DNA of 64,000 bases, taken from Neoceratodus forsteri (taxonomy: Eukaryota > Chordata > Ceratodontiformes > Ceratodontidae). Of this stretch, positions 40,850 through 51,073 are shown in pieces. Made by a program: the position numbers and the translations under genes. Within the stretch, counting starts at the first letter, position 1; every line of letters begins with the position of its first letter. The stretch covers positions 469,373,501 through 469,437,500 of the forward strand of contig CM028130.1 in NCBI GenBank assembly GCA_016271365.2, read 5' to 3'. The notes under the pieces were generated by a model. It did not search any database and was not told the DNA's origin. It saw nothing but the letters and a program-made list of their open reading frames with translations.

Positions 40850-41330
40850 ATCCAAGGGAAGCTTGGGCGATGAGTAAATGTGAAACTTTATAACCTAGAA
40901 AATAACCACTATTATCCCGTCTAAAGTCAACCTCCTTGACTGCTCTTTCTTCTTCTTCTTTTCTTCCTCCATCTATTGGCCTGTTATGCCTCATAACTCA
41001 TCACGATTCAAACTGGCTTTCTCTGCCTGTACACTTGCCCTCCACCAACTTCTGGTTATCTTTTTAACCCTATCACTTAATATCAGTATTATTATGTATT
41101 TTTAACCCTAGCACGTAATATCAGTATTGTTATGTACTGTATGTACTAGGTTTATTTTCAGATGTCTCCTGTGTTTATTGTACCTCACCCAGCCTGCGTA
41201 TTGGTACCCAATGTACTCATGCCTGTTACTTCCTCCTCTGCATAATTCCTAGTTGACTTGGTGCCTTTGTAAAAGAGCCCCTGGGTCAAAGGTCTTAATT
41301 CCATGATTCAATAAATAAATAAAAAAGGAA
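40850..41330 (+). repeat. Retroposon-like stretch ending in AATAAATAAATAAAAAA
   Basis: Contains an imperfect internal repeat (TTTAACCCTATCACTTAATA and TTTAACCCTAGCACGTAATA) and ends with a LINE-type AAAT tail at 41310-41326, directly before F1. No coding motif seen. Confidence 0.45.
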
Positions 41331-41520
41331 GAAAAAATGACTCACCAAAGTAATCTTGTTTCCTCCAAGGTATTCTTCAATAAGATTAACTCTAGCATTC
41401 AGCCTCCTGTGTTGAACTGCCCCAGAGATGAATGGAACTTATGCAAATGATGGAATGGCTCGTGCCACCATTCAGACTGCTGCCCTTACTAACTGTTGCA
41501 TTCTATAATGCTCAGATTTC
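41331..41520 (+). repeat. F1 left terminal inverted repeat (right-type tip)
   Basis: Begins GAAAAAATGACTCACCAAAG and continues TTCTTCAATAAGATTAACTC. It is the near-complement of 47610-47797 all the way to the tip, whereas family-A left and right tips differ. Confidence 0.85.
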
Positions 41521-41976
41521 TTTTTCCGCTTGCCTAGTTAGATGCCTCAGAGACTGCTCCTCAGCTTGATTGAGAAAACATTTATTTTCGTCGAAAACAA
41601 GCATTCGTTTTTGTTTCTGTATTAATACTGCTACCTTTATTTAATTTTTATAGTTAACGCTAGTTTTTTAGTTGTATTTTACCTCAGTTAGCTGTTCCTC
41701 ATCAGCTCTTTGCAACTGTCAAGGAACTGGCTATCTGGGCTTATTCCATTCATTTTTTATTTTTAAAAATACATTTAAAACTTGTTTGGATTCTCCTTGG
41801 TTTGATTTGTGGTTTCTTCTTATTTTGACAGATTTGCCTTTTTTTTTCCTCAGTTCAGGAACCGACCGCATTATTCTGTGAATTGCTTACTTGGGTTTTC
41901 ACCTCTCTTAACCTCGGTGGGAAATCAAACTTAAGTTTATTAGTTTTTTGTTTTTATAAAGAAATAGTTTGTGGGT

Positions 41977-43527
41977 ATGTCCAATAAACCAAAGAAAAGA
42001 CAGGGCCTACTGGATTCAAAAACTGTACCAAGTGTGGAGAGGTCTTTGCCAAAGGCTGATAAACATGATTTGTGTTTATTTTGCCTTGGTTTTTCACATT
42101 TTGCGGGCTGATTGTGAGACCTATAAAACTTTTCCTGAAAAAATAGTGGAAAAATGCCTTAAGCATATTCAAGATAGAATGGCTTCTCCTTTGGATCCTA
42201 GCGTTCCTTCTCCTGATAAGACTAAAGAAAAGGAAAAAGATGTTGACTCTACCACCCCTGAAAAAGGCAAGACATCAAAGCTGAAGAGGCCTGGGGAACC
42301 AGTGAATGATCCAGTTAAGGTTAAGAAAAAAGATAAGAAAAAGCATAGCGAATCTTCGGCTAGAAAAGCAATGGAGCTCTCAGTTCCAAAACCAACTGTA
42401 CCGTTGGCAGAGTCAATGGCTCAGGCTCTACAAATATTACAAGCCCTCCAAGCTGTGACCAATCGAGAGTTACTGCCAGTTCAACCGCAACCAGTATTAG
42501 AGGAACTGTTGGTTCCAATGATGGTTCTGAGTTTCATTAACCCTACGGTTCAAAGACTGGTTCCAATGGTACAAGATCCCACATACAAAGAGTATGATGA
42601 AGAAGAAGATGAAGATTATCCAGTGGGACCAGAGATTTCTCCTGAGCAGGACTTTGATTCTTCACCAAAGCTCCCAGAGGATTTTTCTTCTCATTTCACA
42701 TTTGTGAGACAGTGGGTGCCTTTGACCTCATCACACATAAGTCTGTGGAGAATGTGGAGGAGGCAGAGTTCATGGAGATGGTGGATTTAACACCTACTAA
42801 GAGGTTATTACTCCCCATTAAAAAAATATTGAAAAAGCATGCCTTAAAAGTCCTGCAGACTCCAAATCAATACCCCCAGTGGACAAGAAAGCTGACAGAA
42901 GTACCAGTTCAAGTGATCGGGGTGGAATGCCTGTTTTCCTACCCTGTTCCAAAGGTGGCGATACTAGCAGCAGCTTGTGATAGGGCCAAGGTGCCCATAG
43001 TAATTCATCCTCCTGATAAGCATTCCAAGAAGATGGTTAGCATAGCCAAGAAAGGCTACTTGGTAGCTTCTCTTGGAATTAGGCAGGCCAATTACATGGC
43101 TTATGCTGCCCAGTATCAAAAATCCTTATGGAGCTATGTCATGGCTATGGCAGACAAAGCACCACCTGGTTTGGAAGCTGACTTGGTGGAAGCAGCCAGA
43201 TGTGGCTTAGAAGCCTCAAAATACCAGTTCCACATGGCAGTAGTTGCCAACGACAATGCAGCCAGGTGGATGGCAGTAGCAGTTGCTTTGAGAAGGTTTG
43301 CCTGGCTTAGAACCACAAACCTCACACAGGACACTCAGGCTAAAGCCATGGATTTCCCAGTGGAGAACAACTCCTTGTCTGGGGACAAAACAGAAGCATA
43401 CATGAAACAGGTGGATGAATACAAGACCACCTACAAGAGCAATTTTGCAAATGAAAAGGCCTCAACCTCCTATAGGCCACAGGAAAGGGGAGGTAGAGGT
43501 AGTAGATACGGCAGACCCTTTTTCTAA
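41977..43527 (+). pseudogene. DIRS gag-like protein, F1
   Basis: Start at 41977 (MSNKPKK) is the counterpart of MSEKPK in family A. The zinc-binding-like cluster is readable only in mixed frames (TGFKNCTKCGEVFAK, then DLCLFCLGFSH), which shows an early frameshift. A Lys-rich region follows. A second shift at about 42700 leads into a long open stretch (42712-43527) with MVDLTPTKRLLLP, IHPPDKHSKKMVSIAKK, GIRQANYMAYAAQYQKS and a Gly/Arg tail ending GRPFF. Confidence 0.83.
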
Positions 43528-43649
43528 GCCCAGGCTTACCCTGCTTAACAGCAGCCAAGTGGCTACTTCAGGGGTAGGTGTCAAAGGGGTTTCAGACAAG
43601 GAGTCCAGGCCCCACAGGCTGCAGCCTGGGCCAAACAGAACCCCTGATA

Positions 43650-44560
43650 TGTCAGCCAGGGTTGTCTCTCCAATGCCAGTAGGGAGCAGGCTGACTCACT
43701 ACTTCCAGACTTGGAAAACCATCACCACAGACAAGTGGGTGCTGGAGGTGATGAATCAGGGCGTAGCCATCAGCTTCGAAACTTTCCCCAGACTAAGAGC
43801 AAGGTTTTTCAGATCTTCATCTCCCACAGAAAGGGCAGTCTTGGAAAAGGAAGTTTCAAACCTGTTGCTGGCAAGGCAGTGGAGCCAGTTCCTCTCACCC
43901 ATAGGAGGAAAGGGTTTTACTCCAGATACTTCCTAACCTCTAAGAAAAATGGGAAGTAGTGACCCATTTATACCTAAGAGTCCTAAACAAGCACTTAGCA
44001 AAGTCAAAGTTCTGGATGGGAATGATTCTTCCCACACTTAAGCAAGGAGACTGGCTGGCATCACTAGATCTAAAGAATGGCTATTTCCATATTCCCATCA
44101 GAGAAACACACAGAAAGTACCTCAGGTTCAGACTACCTTCAGGACATTATCAGTTCTCAGCCCTGCCATTTGGACTGACCTCAGCTCTCAGGGCATACAC
44201 AAAGTGCTTGGCAGTAGTGGTGGTGCACCTGAGAAGGCAGGGCATCATAGTGTTTCCCTACTTGGACAACTGGTTAGTCATAGGCGAGTCACCACAATAG
44301 GGGAAGAAGGCATTCAGGTTCACTCAGGACACACTGGAGTCTCTAGGGTTCTTAATCAATGTCAAAAAATCAGTATTCCAACCTGCTCACATACTAAACC
44401 TCATAGGGGCAGAACTGGATACCCTGCAAGGGATAGCATTCCTCCCTCAAGACAGGGTAGACAATATCCTGCAGCTGGCAAGATCTTTCAGTCTCAACAG
44501 ATCAAGGCCAGCAAGGCAGTTCCTACAGTTACTGGGGCACATGGTCGCAGCAACAGGAAC
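43650..44560 (+). pseudogene. DIRS reverse transcriptase, F1 (YLDN)
   Basis: RT with N-terminal SRLTHYFQTWKTITTDKWVL, then LDLKNGYFHIPI, SGHYQFSALPFGLTSA and FPYLDNWLVIGESPQ. The active-site YxDD is YLDN, losing one metal-binding Asp, and a stop follows at 44300. Two earlier stops or shifts lie near 43936-43960. Not active as written. Confidence 0.85.
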
Positions 44561-45133
44561 AGTGCAAGGCTGCAGATTCCAAATGAGGGACATTCAGTTT
44601 CATCTCAGAGCACATTGGTGTCAAAGGAGAGAAGGTCTCTCAAAGCTGATACCAGTTCCAAGGACACTGTTACAGGCCCTACACTGGTGGCAAGACAGAA
44701 CCAACCTCAGGGAGGAGACCTATTCGAAAAGGAATCCCCTACATTGGTACTCACAACAGATGACTCCATCCTAGGGTGGGGGTCACATCTGGAAGAGCAT
44801 ACAGTGCTCAGCACATGTTCCCTCACAGAGTCACTCCTGCATATAAATCTCCTAGTGCTCAGGGCAATACTCCTGGCACTGAAATCCTTCACATCCCTGG
44901 TAAGGGACAAAGTGGTACAGGTCAGGACAGACAATACCACCACAGTTTACTACATCAACAAGCAGGAAAGGACAAGATCCAACCTGCTGTGCACAAAAAC
45001 AATGACAATTTGGAGTCTAGCATACTACTTACAGGTGTCACTATCGGCCATCCACCTTCCAGGGAATGACAACACTCTGGCAGATGCACTCAGCAGAATC
45101 AACCAAAACCACCATGAATGGTCTCTAAACTGA
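44561..45133 (+). pseudogene. DIRS RNase H domain, F1 (Glu lost)
   Basis: Open frame (part of 44204-45133) with LTTDDSILGWGSH (Asp), INLLVLRAILLALKSF, VRTDNTTTVYYINKQ (Asp) and NTLADALSRINQ (Asp). The catalytic Glu seen as LLELRA in all family-A copies is Val here. It ends at a stop after HHEWSLN, as in family A. Confidence 0.82.
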
Positions 45134-45480
45134 CACATATTGGAAGTGGAGTTCCACAGGTGGGGTACCCCAGAGATAGATCTCTTCACCTCACAGGAGA
45201 ACCAACAGCTCCATCTATTCTGCTGCAGGCCTCCAACAAGGGGCACAGTGCCCATGGATGCCTTAATGTTGGACTGGTCAGGGAGAAGCCTATATGCATT
45301 CCCTCCATTTCTTCTGTTGCTCAGGTTCTTTATCAAGCTCAGGTCTTAACCAGCTACCATGATCATGATAGCTCCGGACTGGGCCAGACAATCATGGTAT
45401 TTGCTACTGCTCTCCCTGTCAGTGGCCCAGCCCATACACCTCACTCAGAGGCACAACTTTCTGACCTCCTCTCAGGGCAG
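45134..45480 (+). pseudogene. DIRS methylase-like segment, F1
   Basis: RWGTPEIDLFTSQENQQLHL, then MDALMLDWSGRSLYAFPPF and a KLRS ending, homologous to the same block in family A. Frame breaks occur near 45349. Confidence 0.6.
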
Positions 45481-46600
45481 GATCCTGTATGTGAACCTCA
45501 GGTCTCTCAGACTCAAGGCTTAGCTCTTGAAGACCTAGAGTATGCAGGTTTACACCTTTTTGAAGGCATACTTAGGGTTCTTAGTGGTTGTAGGAAACCC
45601 TCTACCAAGAAAACCTATGCCTCCAAATGGAAGAGGTTTTCAATTCTAGTGGTATATTACCTTCCTAGGCAGGGCTACCAGTCCTGTTGGACAATCTCAC
45701 CCACCTGCACTCACTGGGCCTATAGCCCACTACCCTTAAGATCCATCTAGCATCAGTTTCAGCCTATCTTTTGGCCAGCAAGGGTGCTTCTGTGGCTGCT
45801 AACCCTATTTTCAAGAAATTCTTTAATGGTTTATCCCATCTGCATCCTTCCCATAGGGAACCAGTGCCTTCTTGGGACCTCAATGTTTGCATTGCTAAGC
45901 TTATGGAGCCTCCAGTTGAGCCCATGACTACAACACATTTAAAGTTTGTCACTTGGAAAGCCATATTCTTGGTGGCTATAGAAACACAGAACATAGACAT
46001 TGTTGGCAGATAAGGACCACTAGGCCCATCTATATCTTCTTCCACAGCGACAAAGAGGTGCTCAGGACTAACAGGAAATTCCTTCTAAAGGTAGTCTCTG
46101 ACTTGCACCTGAATCAGTCTATCACCTTGCCAGTCTTCTTTATTGAACACTCTGGTTCAGGGAAATGTGCATAGCCTGGATATCAAGAGGGCTCTCAACT
46201 ACTATATTGACCTCACTAAGGCCTGTACTGTAGGCAAGACAGACAACAGTTGTTATTGACCTATGGGGACATTGGTAAAGGAAAAACAGCTTCAAAAAGG
46301 ACAGTTGCATGCTGGATAGTGCAATGTATACAGTTCTGCTACAGTAAAGCTGGTAAAAAGCCCCCAGTGTGCCAGAGGGCACATTCTTCAAGGGGCACAG
46401 TTGCTACAATAGCAGCAGCCAGAGACATTCCCCTACTGGAAATCTGCAAAGCAACTAAATGGAGAACAGTGCATACTTTTTCAAAGCATTATAGCTTGGA
46501 TACACAATCCAGAAGAAATGCCAGGTTTGGCACAGCAGTGCTGCAGAGTTTGTTCCCTAAACAGGGTTCAGTGCCCACCTCCAAAGGCATTGCTTCATAG
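45481..46600 (+). pseudogene. Tyrosine recombinase, F1 (core disrupted)
   Basis: The N-terminal part (KPSTKKTYASKWKRFS) is present. The catalytic start WKAIFLVAI is followed at once by a retroposon tail (45981-46035), and homology returns at FHSDKEVLRTNRKFLLKVVSD. About 60 bp including the first catalytic Arg region is missing. The end (46250-46600) keeps RAHSSRGTVATIAAARDIP (His-x-x-Arg type) and VHTFSKHYSLD with the Tyr nucleophile. Confidence 0.83.
45981..46035 (+). repeat. Short retroposon tail, ~55 bp (copy 3)
   Basis: GAAACACAGAACATAGACAT, then GGCAGATAAGGACCACTAGG and CCCATCTATATCTT. Replaces part of the F1 recombinase coding sequence. Confidence 0.75.
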
Positions 46601-46690
46601 TCTGTTAGAGTTAATCACATTGAAGAATTCCTGGGGTTAGAAGAAATTACTCACCGAAGTAATCTTGTTTCTTCCAAGGTATTCTTCATA
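46601..46690 (+). repeat. F1 internal complementary region
   Basis: Reads CTGTTAGAGTTAATCACATT..GAATTCCTGGGG (complement of a left tip) followed by GAAGAAATTACTCACCGAAG..TTCCAAGGTATTCTTCA (complement of the right tip). It is cut at about 46690 by a MITE. Confidence 0.8.
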
Positions 46691-46691
46691 G

Positions 46692-46857
46692 AGGATAATG
46701 GATGAGGATTTATCGGTAACCATGCTGTAATCACTTTGAGAGGTTGCTGTGACAACTTTGTAAACCTTAAGAATGAAGCTCAAGAGTTTTTTTGTTATCA
46801 CGGTAACCTCAAGAAGCGATTTCAGCAAGGTTACTGATAAATCCACATCCATTATAT
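46692..46857. mobile_element. Palindromic MITE inside the F1 ICR
   Basis: Ends ATAATGGATGAGGATTTATC and the complement of GATAAATCCACATCCATTAT; the interior also pairs (TGCTGTAATCACTTTGAGAGG with its diverged complement). About 165 bp, no coding capacity. Confidence 0.8.
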
Positions 46858-47181
46858 TTTATAGTGTATGGGGCAAATGCAATCAAATGAGCACCGACTG
46901 AATGAAAAGAACACTTACTTTATCATTTCCCCAATGCTGCCACTCTCCATAAGGGCCAGCTCTCACCACAATGGCCGTTCATTCTGAGCCACTACTTAAA
47001 ATGAGGGCATGCGCAAATTGGCTCACGTGATAATCCCATCACTATGACGTACTTAAGAGGGGTTTATAACCCCTGACATCATAGCGATGGGATTACAAGA
47101 AATATTCTTGCCACTTTTTAGTGGTAATAAGTGCTCACCATACATTATAACATGAATAACTCTTCCACCCTACCTCCCCTT
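46858..47181. other. F1 3' spacer with a 67-bp hairpin
   Basis: No gene. At 47030-47096 GTAATCCCATCGCTATGATG-type arms pair (TAATCCCATCACTATGACGT with ACATCATAGCGATGGGATTA). Confidence 0.6.
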
Positions 47182-47570
47182 TCAATCAATCAATCAATCA
47201 ATCAATTTATTGGAAAGCAAAATTGAGAGAAAGTCTCTCATTTAGAATTGCATCCATCAGTATAAAACATAAAAACATACATACATAGAGATACAAATAC
47301 AGTAAACATACTCAATTACATAAATTCACACATTGTGCGATTATAGTTCACTTAAAAACAGCTACATTCACTTCCCTACTAGAACCAGTTAGTCCCTGCA
47401 TTACTGCTGGTGTTTTTATTGTTATAAGGGTCTTACACTGGGTATGTTGAGTTTTGAAAACCAGGTGGCTCTGTTTTTCCATCTTATGGTCCTATCTGGC
47501 ATTACCAGGGGGCAGGTTAAAAGGGGGGTTGTTACTGTTAAAGATTTTTATCACTAGTTTACAATAGACC
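47182..47570 (-). repeat. L2-like LINE 3' end with CAAT repeats
   Basis: CAATCAATCAATCAATCAAT at 47182-47207 then TTTATTGGAAAGC: on the minus strand this is an AT-rich 3' UTR with an ATTG tail, the same tail type as at 17270-17290. Coding sequence not recognisable. Confidence 0.55.
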
Positions 47571-47609
47571 AGTAATGGATCTACTCCTGCAGGCTCCAAT
47601 GAAAACTGA

Positions 47610-47797
47610 GCATTATAGAATGCAGCAGTTGGTAAGGGCAGCAGTCTGAATGGTGGCACAAGCCAATAGATGTTCCATCATTTACATAAGTTCCATTCAT
47701 CTCCAGGGCAGTTCAACACAGGAGGCTAACTGCTAGAGTTAAACATATTGAAGAATACCTTGGAAGCAACAAGATTACTTTGGTGAGTAATTTTTTC
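47610..47797 (+). repeat. F1 right terminal inverted repeat
   Basis: Ends ATTACTTTGGTGAGTAATTT and TTTC; complement of 41331-41520 (shared GCAGTCTGAATGGTGGCAC and CATTCATCTCCAGGGCAGTT). Confidence 0.88.
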
Positions 47798-48036
47798 TTC
47801 TTTTCATTTTTATGTGGCCCAACCTTCCTTTGGCTAGAGCATGCTTTGGAGATTGATGTTTGACTTTACTTGCTTTGCAGTTTTGACCTAGAGTTGGAGA
47901 TGAACTAAAAACAATGACTGTTTGACAATCTTAAAAATACAAAGTGGTTTCTACCATAGTTGAGATTGTGGAAGGATTATCCATTGGAATATATAAAGGA
48001 TAACGTAGTCTTACTTCATGTTCTCTGTTCTTGTAG
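47798..48036. other. Unique-looking flank
   Basis: Outside the F1 element; no repeat recognised. It ends in a polypyrimidine stretch and TAG just before the candidate exon. Confidence 0.35.
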
Positions 48037-48136
48037 GGGCCAGGCATACCCTGGAGGCCCATTCCTGATGAATGATTTATCCCTGGAGCTCAAGCAGATC
48101 CTATTGATGAAGGAGAGAGGAGAAGGACTGGCTAAG
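48037..48136 (+). CDS. Candidate host-gene internal exon
   Basis: A 100-bp block is preceded by a pyrimidine-rich acceptor-like sequence (TTCTCTGTTCTTGTAG) and followed by AAG/GTCAGT, a good donor match. One frame is open and reads GQAYPGGPFLMNDLSLELKQ then ILLMKERGEGLAK; the other two contain stops. The peptide is not like any transposon protein in this window and lies in sequence where I see no repeat. I do not recognise the gene. It would start one base before a codon boundary and end in phase 0. It could also be chance. Confidence 0.35.
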
Positions 48137-48584
48137 GTCAGTAAATGTCTCACACAGAGAAAATGCACATGTACCTGTCCCCAGCCATAGTGAAGCACAC
48201 AATAACCCATCTCTGCTGTGCAATCTTTTACTTTATAATACATTCTATAACTACACCAGTTCTGCATAAGAACTATAGTCAACATGCTGTAGCCAGAGCC
48301 AATATGGCTGCAAAATGATGGTATTGTGGGCAGTGAGAAATGTGTAAAAAAGAGGGTATGAGAAATCACTGGGAATGAAACAATACAGTTTCATTATGGA
48401 AAAGTTGAGTAATGCTGGAAGAGATATCAAAATATTATTGTTGTTATAAATAGTTTTGTACATGTTATAGGAGTGGATATGGCTATACATGTACATTCAT
48501 AGAAGTTTGCGTCAGTGTGGTGAATAGCACTGACAATATTTTTACATCCTTTTTCACCTGTACTAGTAAGATATACACAGGAAG
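48137..48584. other. No recognisable feature
   Basis: AT-rich, would be intronic if the exon call is right. No repeat or gene recognised. Confidence 0.35.
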
Positions 48585-48599
48585 CAGGGCTTGACAAAT

Positions 48600-49590
48600 C
48601 CTATAGCCCGACGTCCCGGACTACCATTTTTTATGTGGGGACAAGCAGATGCCAGAGTTCTGCTTGTCCCACGGACTACCATACTGCAGTTTAAAATTTG
48701 CAGGTTTTTACCTGCTTTTCCTCGCTGGCCACTAGAGAGAGCCATGCTAGACTCGGTCTTTGTGCACATTGTTGAATGCGGCACCCACCGCCGCCAGCAC
48801 TCACTACGTGCCCTCATGCCCCGACTTAACTGTGCAGTCAGGCATGGAGATCGGACACCAGCAGACACTTGGGAGGCACGAGATGGCGCCAAGAAGAAAC
48901 GCTACCATGACTGGTCAAAAATAGCCGCACTGACAGGCTAGGGCAGCTCATAGTTGATGGTACAGGCCTGTCAGTCCTGGCTATTGATGATCGCTTTGGG
49001 GTGGACTGGAGCCTCAGAGTAGCAGCAGTGACCAGTCTGCACGCTATAAACGCCATTTCGTTGCTCGAGAGAGGCAGAGAGCACATTATTTCTGTTTGAG
49101 CACAGTCAAACTGTGTATTTGGGGCCAATGCTACGAGTCACTAGCAAATCAGTAATAGTAGTACCTGGAGAGAAGTTAGAACACAATACAAATATATATT
49201 GAGTTTTGAGCTAAGCGAGCGAGAGAGGATCTGTAGTTTGGGGAGGGGATGTGAGAGAGAGAGAGAGATCTTTGTAAAAAAGGAGCACAAAGGCATTTGC
49301 TTAGTGTGGAAAGTCTGATAAAACAATCTGCTGATTATATATTAAAAAAGGTTTGTTTAGAGAAAAAAGAAGGGAGAACTAAGCAAAAACACTGCACACT
49401 GAATTCAGGGAGCTGTGTGTGTTTGGACTCATGTGTGGACTCGTGAAGTGAAGAAAAATAGAAAGGATACACAGCTCTTAAATAAATAAAAAAAAGCAAA
49501 AAAACATGAGACTCTAAGTGGGGGAAGTGATTGTGTGTTGAACTTAAATTGTGGGACTACTAAACATTTCAATAATAATTGTGTGGTAAG
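48600..49590 (+). other. hAT 5' noncoding region
   Basis: GC-richer near 48600-48960, with an inverted pair (GTCCCGGACTACCATTTTTT and AGCAGATGCCAGAGTTCTGCTTGTCCCACGGACTACCAT). Purine-rich GAGAGA run at 49255-49268. No gene seen on either strand. Confidence 0.5.
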
Positions 49591-49595
49591 GGTTG

Positions 49596-49640
<45 letters not shown>

Positions 49641-50501
49641 TTTGTGAGACAAGCCTGCCCTCCGTGAGAGAGCAGAGATCAGGGACTTGGACCTGACTGA
49701 TAATGTGTGCCTCCTGTGGGTGCAAGACCACTAGTTAGAGCGTGTGTGATGTGAAGTACACAACAACTGAAATAAGAAAACTATAAACCTCCTTAGCCCT
49801 CCTTACCTAACCTTATATACACCACACCTATTCCTAGCTAGGTAAACTAAAGGGAAAAAACTAAAAGCATTTTTCTGAGCTACAGAAAAACCTGAATTAA
49901 CCTAGCTGCTACTGCAGTCTGCTACATACATTGGTGGAGGAGATGTGTGTGCAGTGTGTGGCAGGGGCCGTCAGTGTGAGACCACCGAATCTGTGAGCCT
50001 AAGGGTAGAGTAGAGGGAATTGTGGAAGGGAAAGAACTGAATACTTAATAAAGTAAACAGTCGCAGTATAAAAAGATAGCTACCTTAAATAAATGTATCT
50101 TTTAGCTAGTACTTTGTTTGTTCTACCAAGTACTTGGTGGAGGTGTGTGTGGCAGTGGGCTATGACTTGAGTGAGACCTAACCTGCCCTGAGAGGAGAGG
50201 GTACAGGAACTTGGGAACAACTGCAGACTTCTTTCTTAGAAATATACTATAGGAAGGGGAAAGGGAAAAACATTTTTTGTGTGACAGTGACACTACACAG
50301 AAGAAAATAATAAACCCTAGCTAGTACTTTCGGTGGAGGTGTATGTGTGTGCGGCTGTGAGGCCAAACCTGACCTGAGAAGTGAAAAGGCATTTTTGGGG
50401 ACACCGAAAAAATAAAATAAACCTACCAGTACTAGCTGCACTGGTGGAAGTTTTTGTGTGTGGCTGTGAGACCGAACCTGCCCTGAGAAGGGAAAAAGCA
50501 A
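49590..50501 (+). repeat. Diverged subterminal repeats of the hAT element
   Basis: Units near 49640-49740, 49910-50025, 50100-50220, 50313-50400 and 50423-50501 share CTAGTACT, GGTGGAGGTGTGTGTG, GGCTGTGAGACC and AACCTGCCCTGAGAAG. The next unit starts after C1 at 61782 (CTAGTACTCCG), so C1 inserted into this array. Confidence 0.7.
49599..49637 (+). repeat. (TG)n microsatellite
   Basis: Run of about 19 TG units followed by TTTGTTTGTG. Confidence 0.96.
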
Positions 50502-50672
50502 TTCAAACAACATGAAGTCTTGCTATATTATGACATATGCAGTTTGTCCCAGCCTTAGAACTGCTCCGGAGGTGAAAGAGTTAACTTCCATGCCAGGCAT
50601 GGCATCTTGAGCGCGAGCTCGGTTGAAAAAACTCTGTCTGTTGTTCTTCAAACTGAAACTGTCAGATTCTTT
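50502..50672 (+). repeat. C1 5' terminal inverted repeat
   Basis: TTCAAACAACATGAAGTCTT, TATTATGACATATGCAGTTT, then GAACTGCTCCGGAGGTGAAA. Complement of 61580-61777 apart from the tip. Confidence 0.93.
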
Positions 50673-50699
50673 ACTCCGCCTCACTGAACAGTCGCTCCA

Positions 50700-51025
50700 G
50701 AGATTCCTCCTACTGCTCGGTTCATTTGTCGGTTAAAAAAGTGTTATTTCTCGGTTTTTTAAACCGCATTTGTATATTTTAACCGCAACCGGTCGGTTCA
50801 AGCTCTGTCTGTGGTATCGTAAGTAATAGATAGGTTTTACATTTCTCTGTGTGGAACTTGCAAACGTTGTTATCGGTTCGGTTTGAACCGATCAGGTTGT
50901 TGTTAAAACTTATTAAATTACATTTAGAGTGCGGTTCCCGGTTCTTATCGGTTCTAAAAAAAACGGATTTCATTACGGTTTTTTCCACGACCCGTGACAC
51001 GGTTGGGAACCGATAAGGGTGTCTT
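50700..51025 (+). promoter_or_regulatory. C1 leader with ~16 CGGTT/AACCG motifs
   Basis: I count sixteen CGGTT or AACCG pentamers in about 320 bp, including palindromic or paired forms such as AACCGGTCGGTT and CGGTTCGGTTTGAACCG. The leader is the least constrained by coding, yet the motif is kept in all five family-A leaders. AACCGGTT resembles the Grainyhead/TFCP2 binding core, but that is only a resemblance. Confidence 0.5.
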
Positions 51026-51073
51026 GCTTGGCGATTTGCCAGAAAAGGGCAAGTTTTTGGTTAGGCTGGCATT

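Larger units (their letters stand above)
41331..47797 (+). mobile_element. DIRS family F copy F1
   Basis: Plus-strand DIRS element with terminal inverted repeats (41331-41520 and 47610-47797), gag, RT, RNase H, methylase-like segment, recombinase and ICR (46601-46690). It is related to family A in protein order and motif wording but clearly diverged in DNA. Later insertions are a 55-bp retroposon tail inside the recombinase, a MITE in the ICR, and LINE sequence in the 3' spacer. Unusually, its left tip is of the right-end type. Confidence 0.88.
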
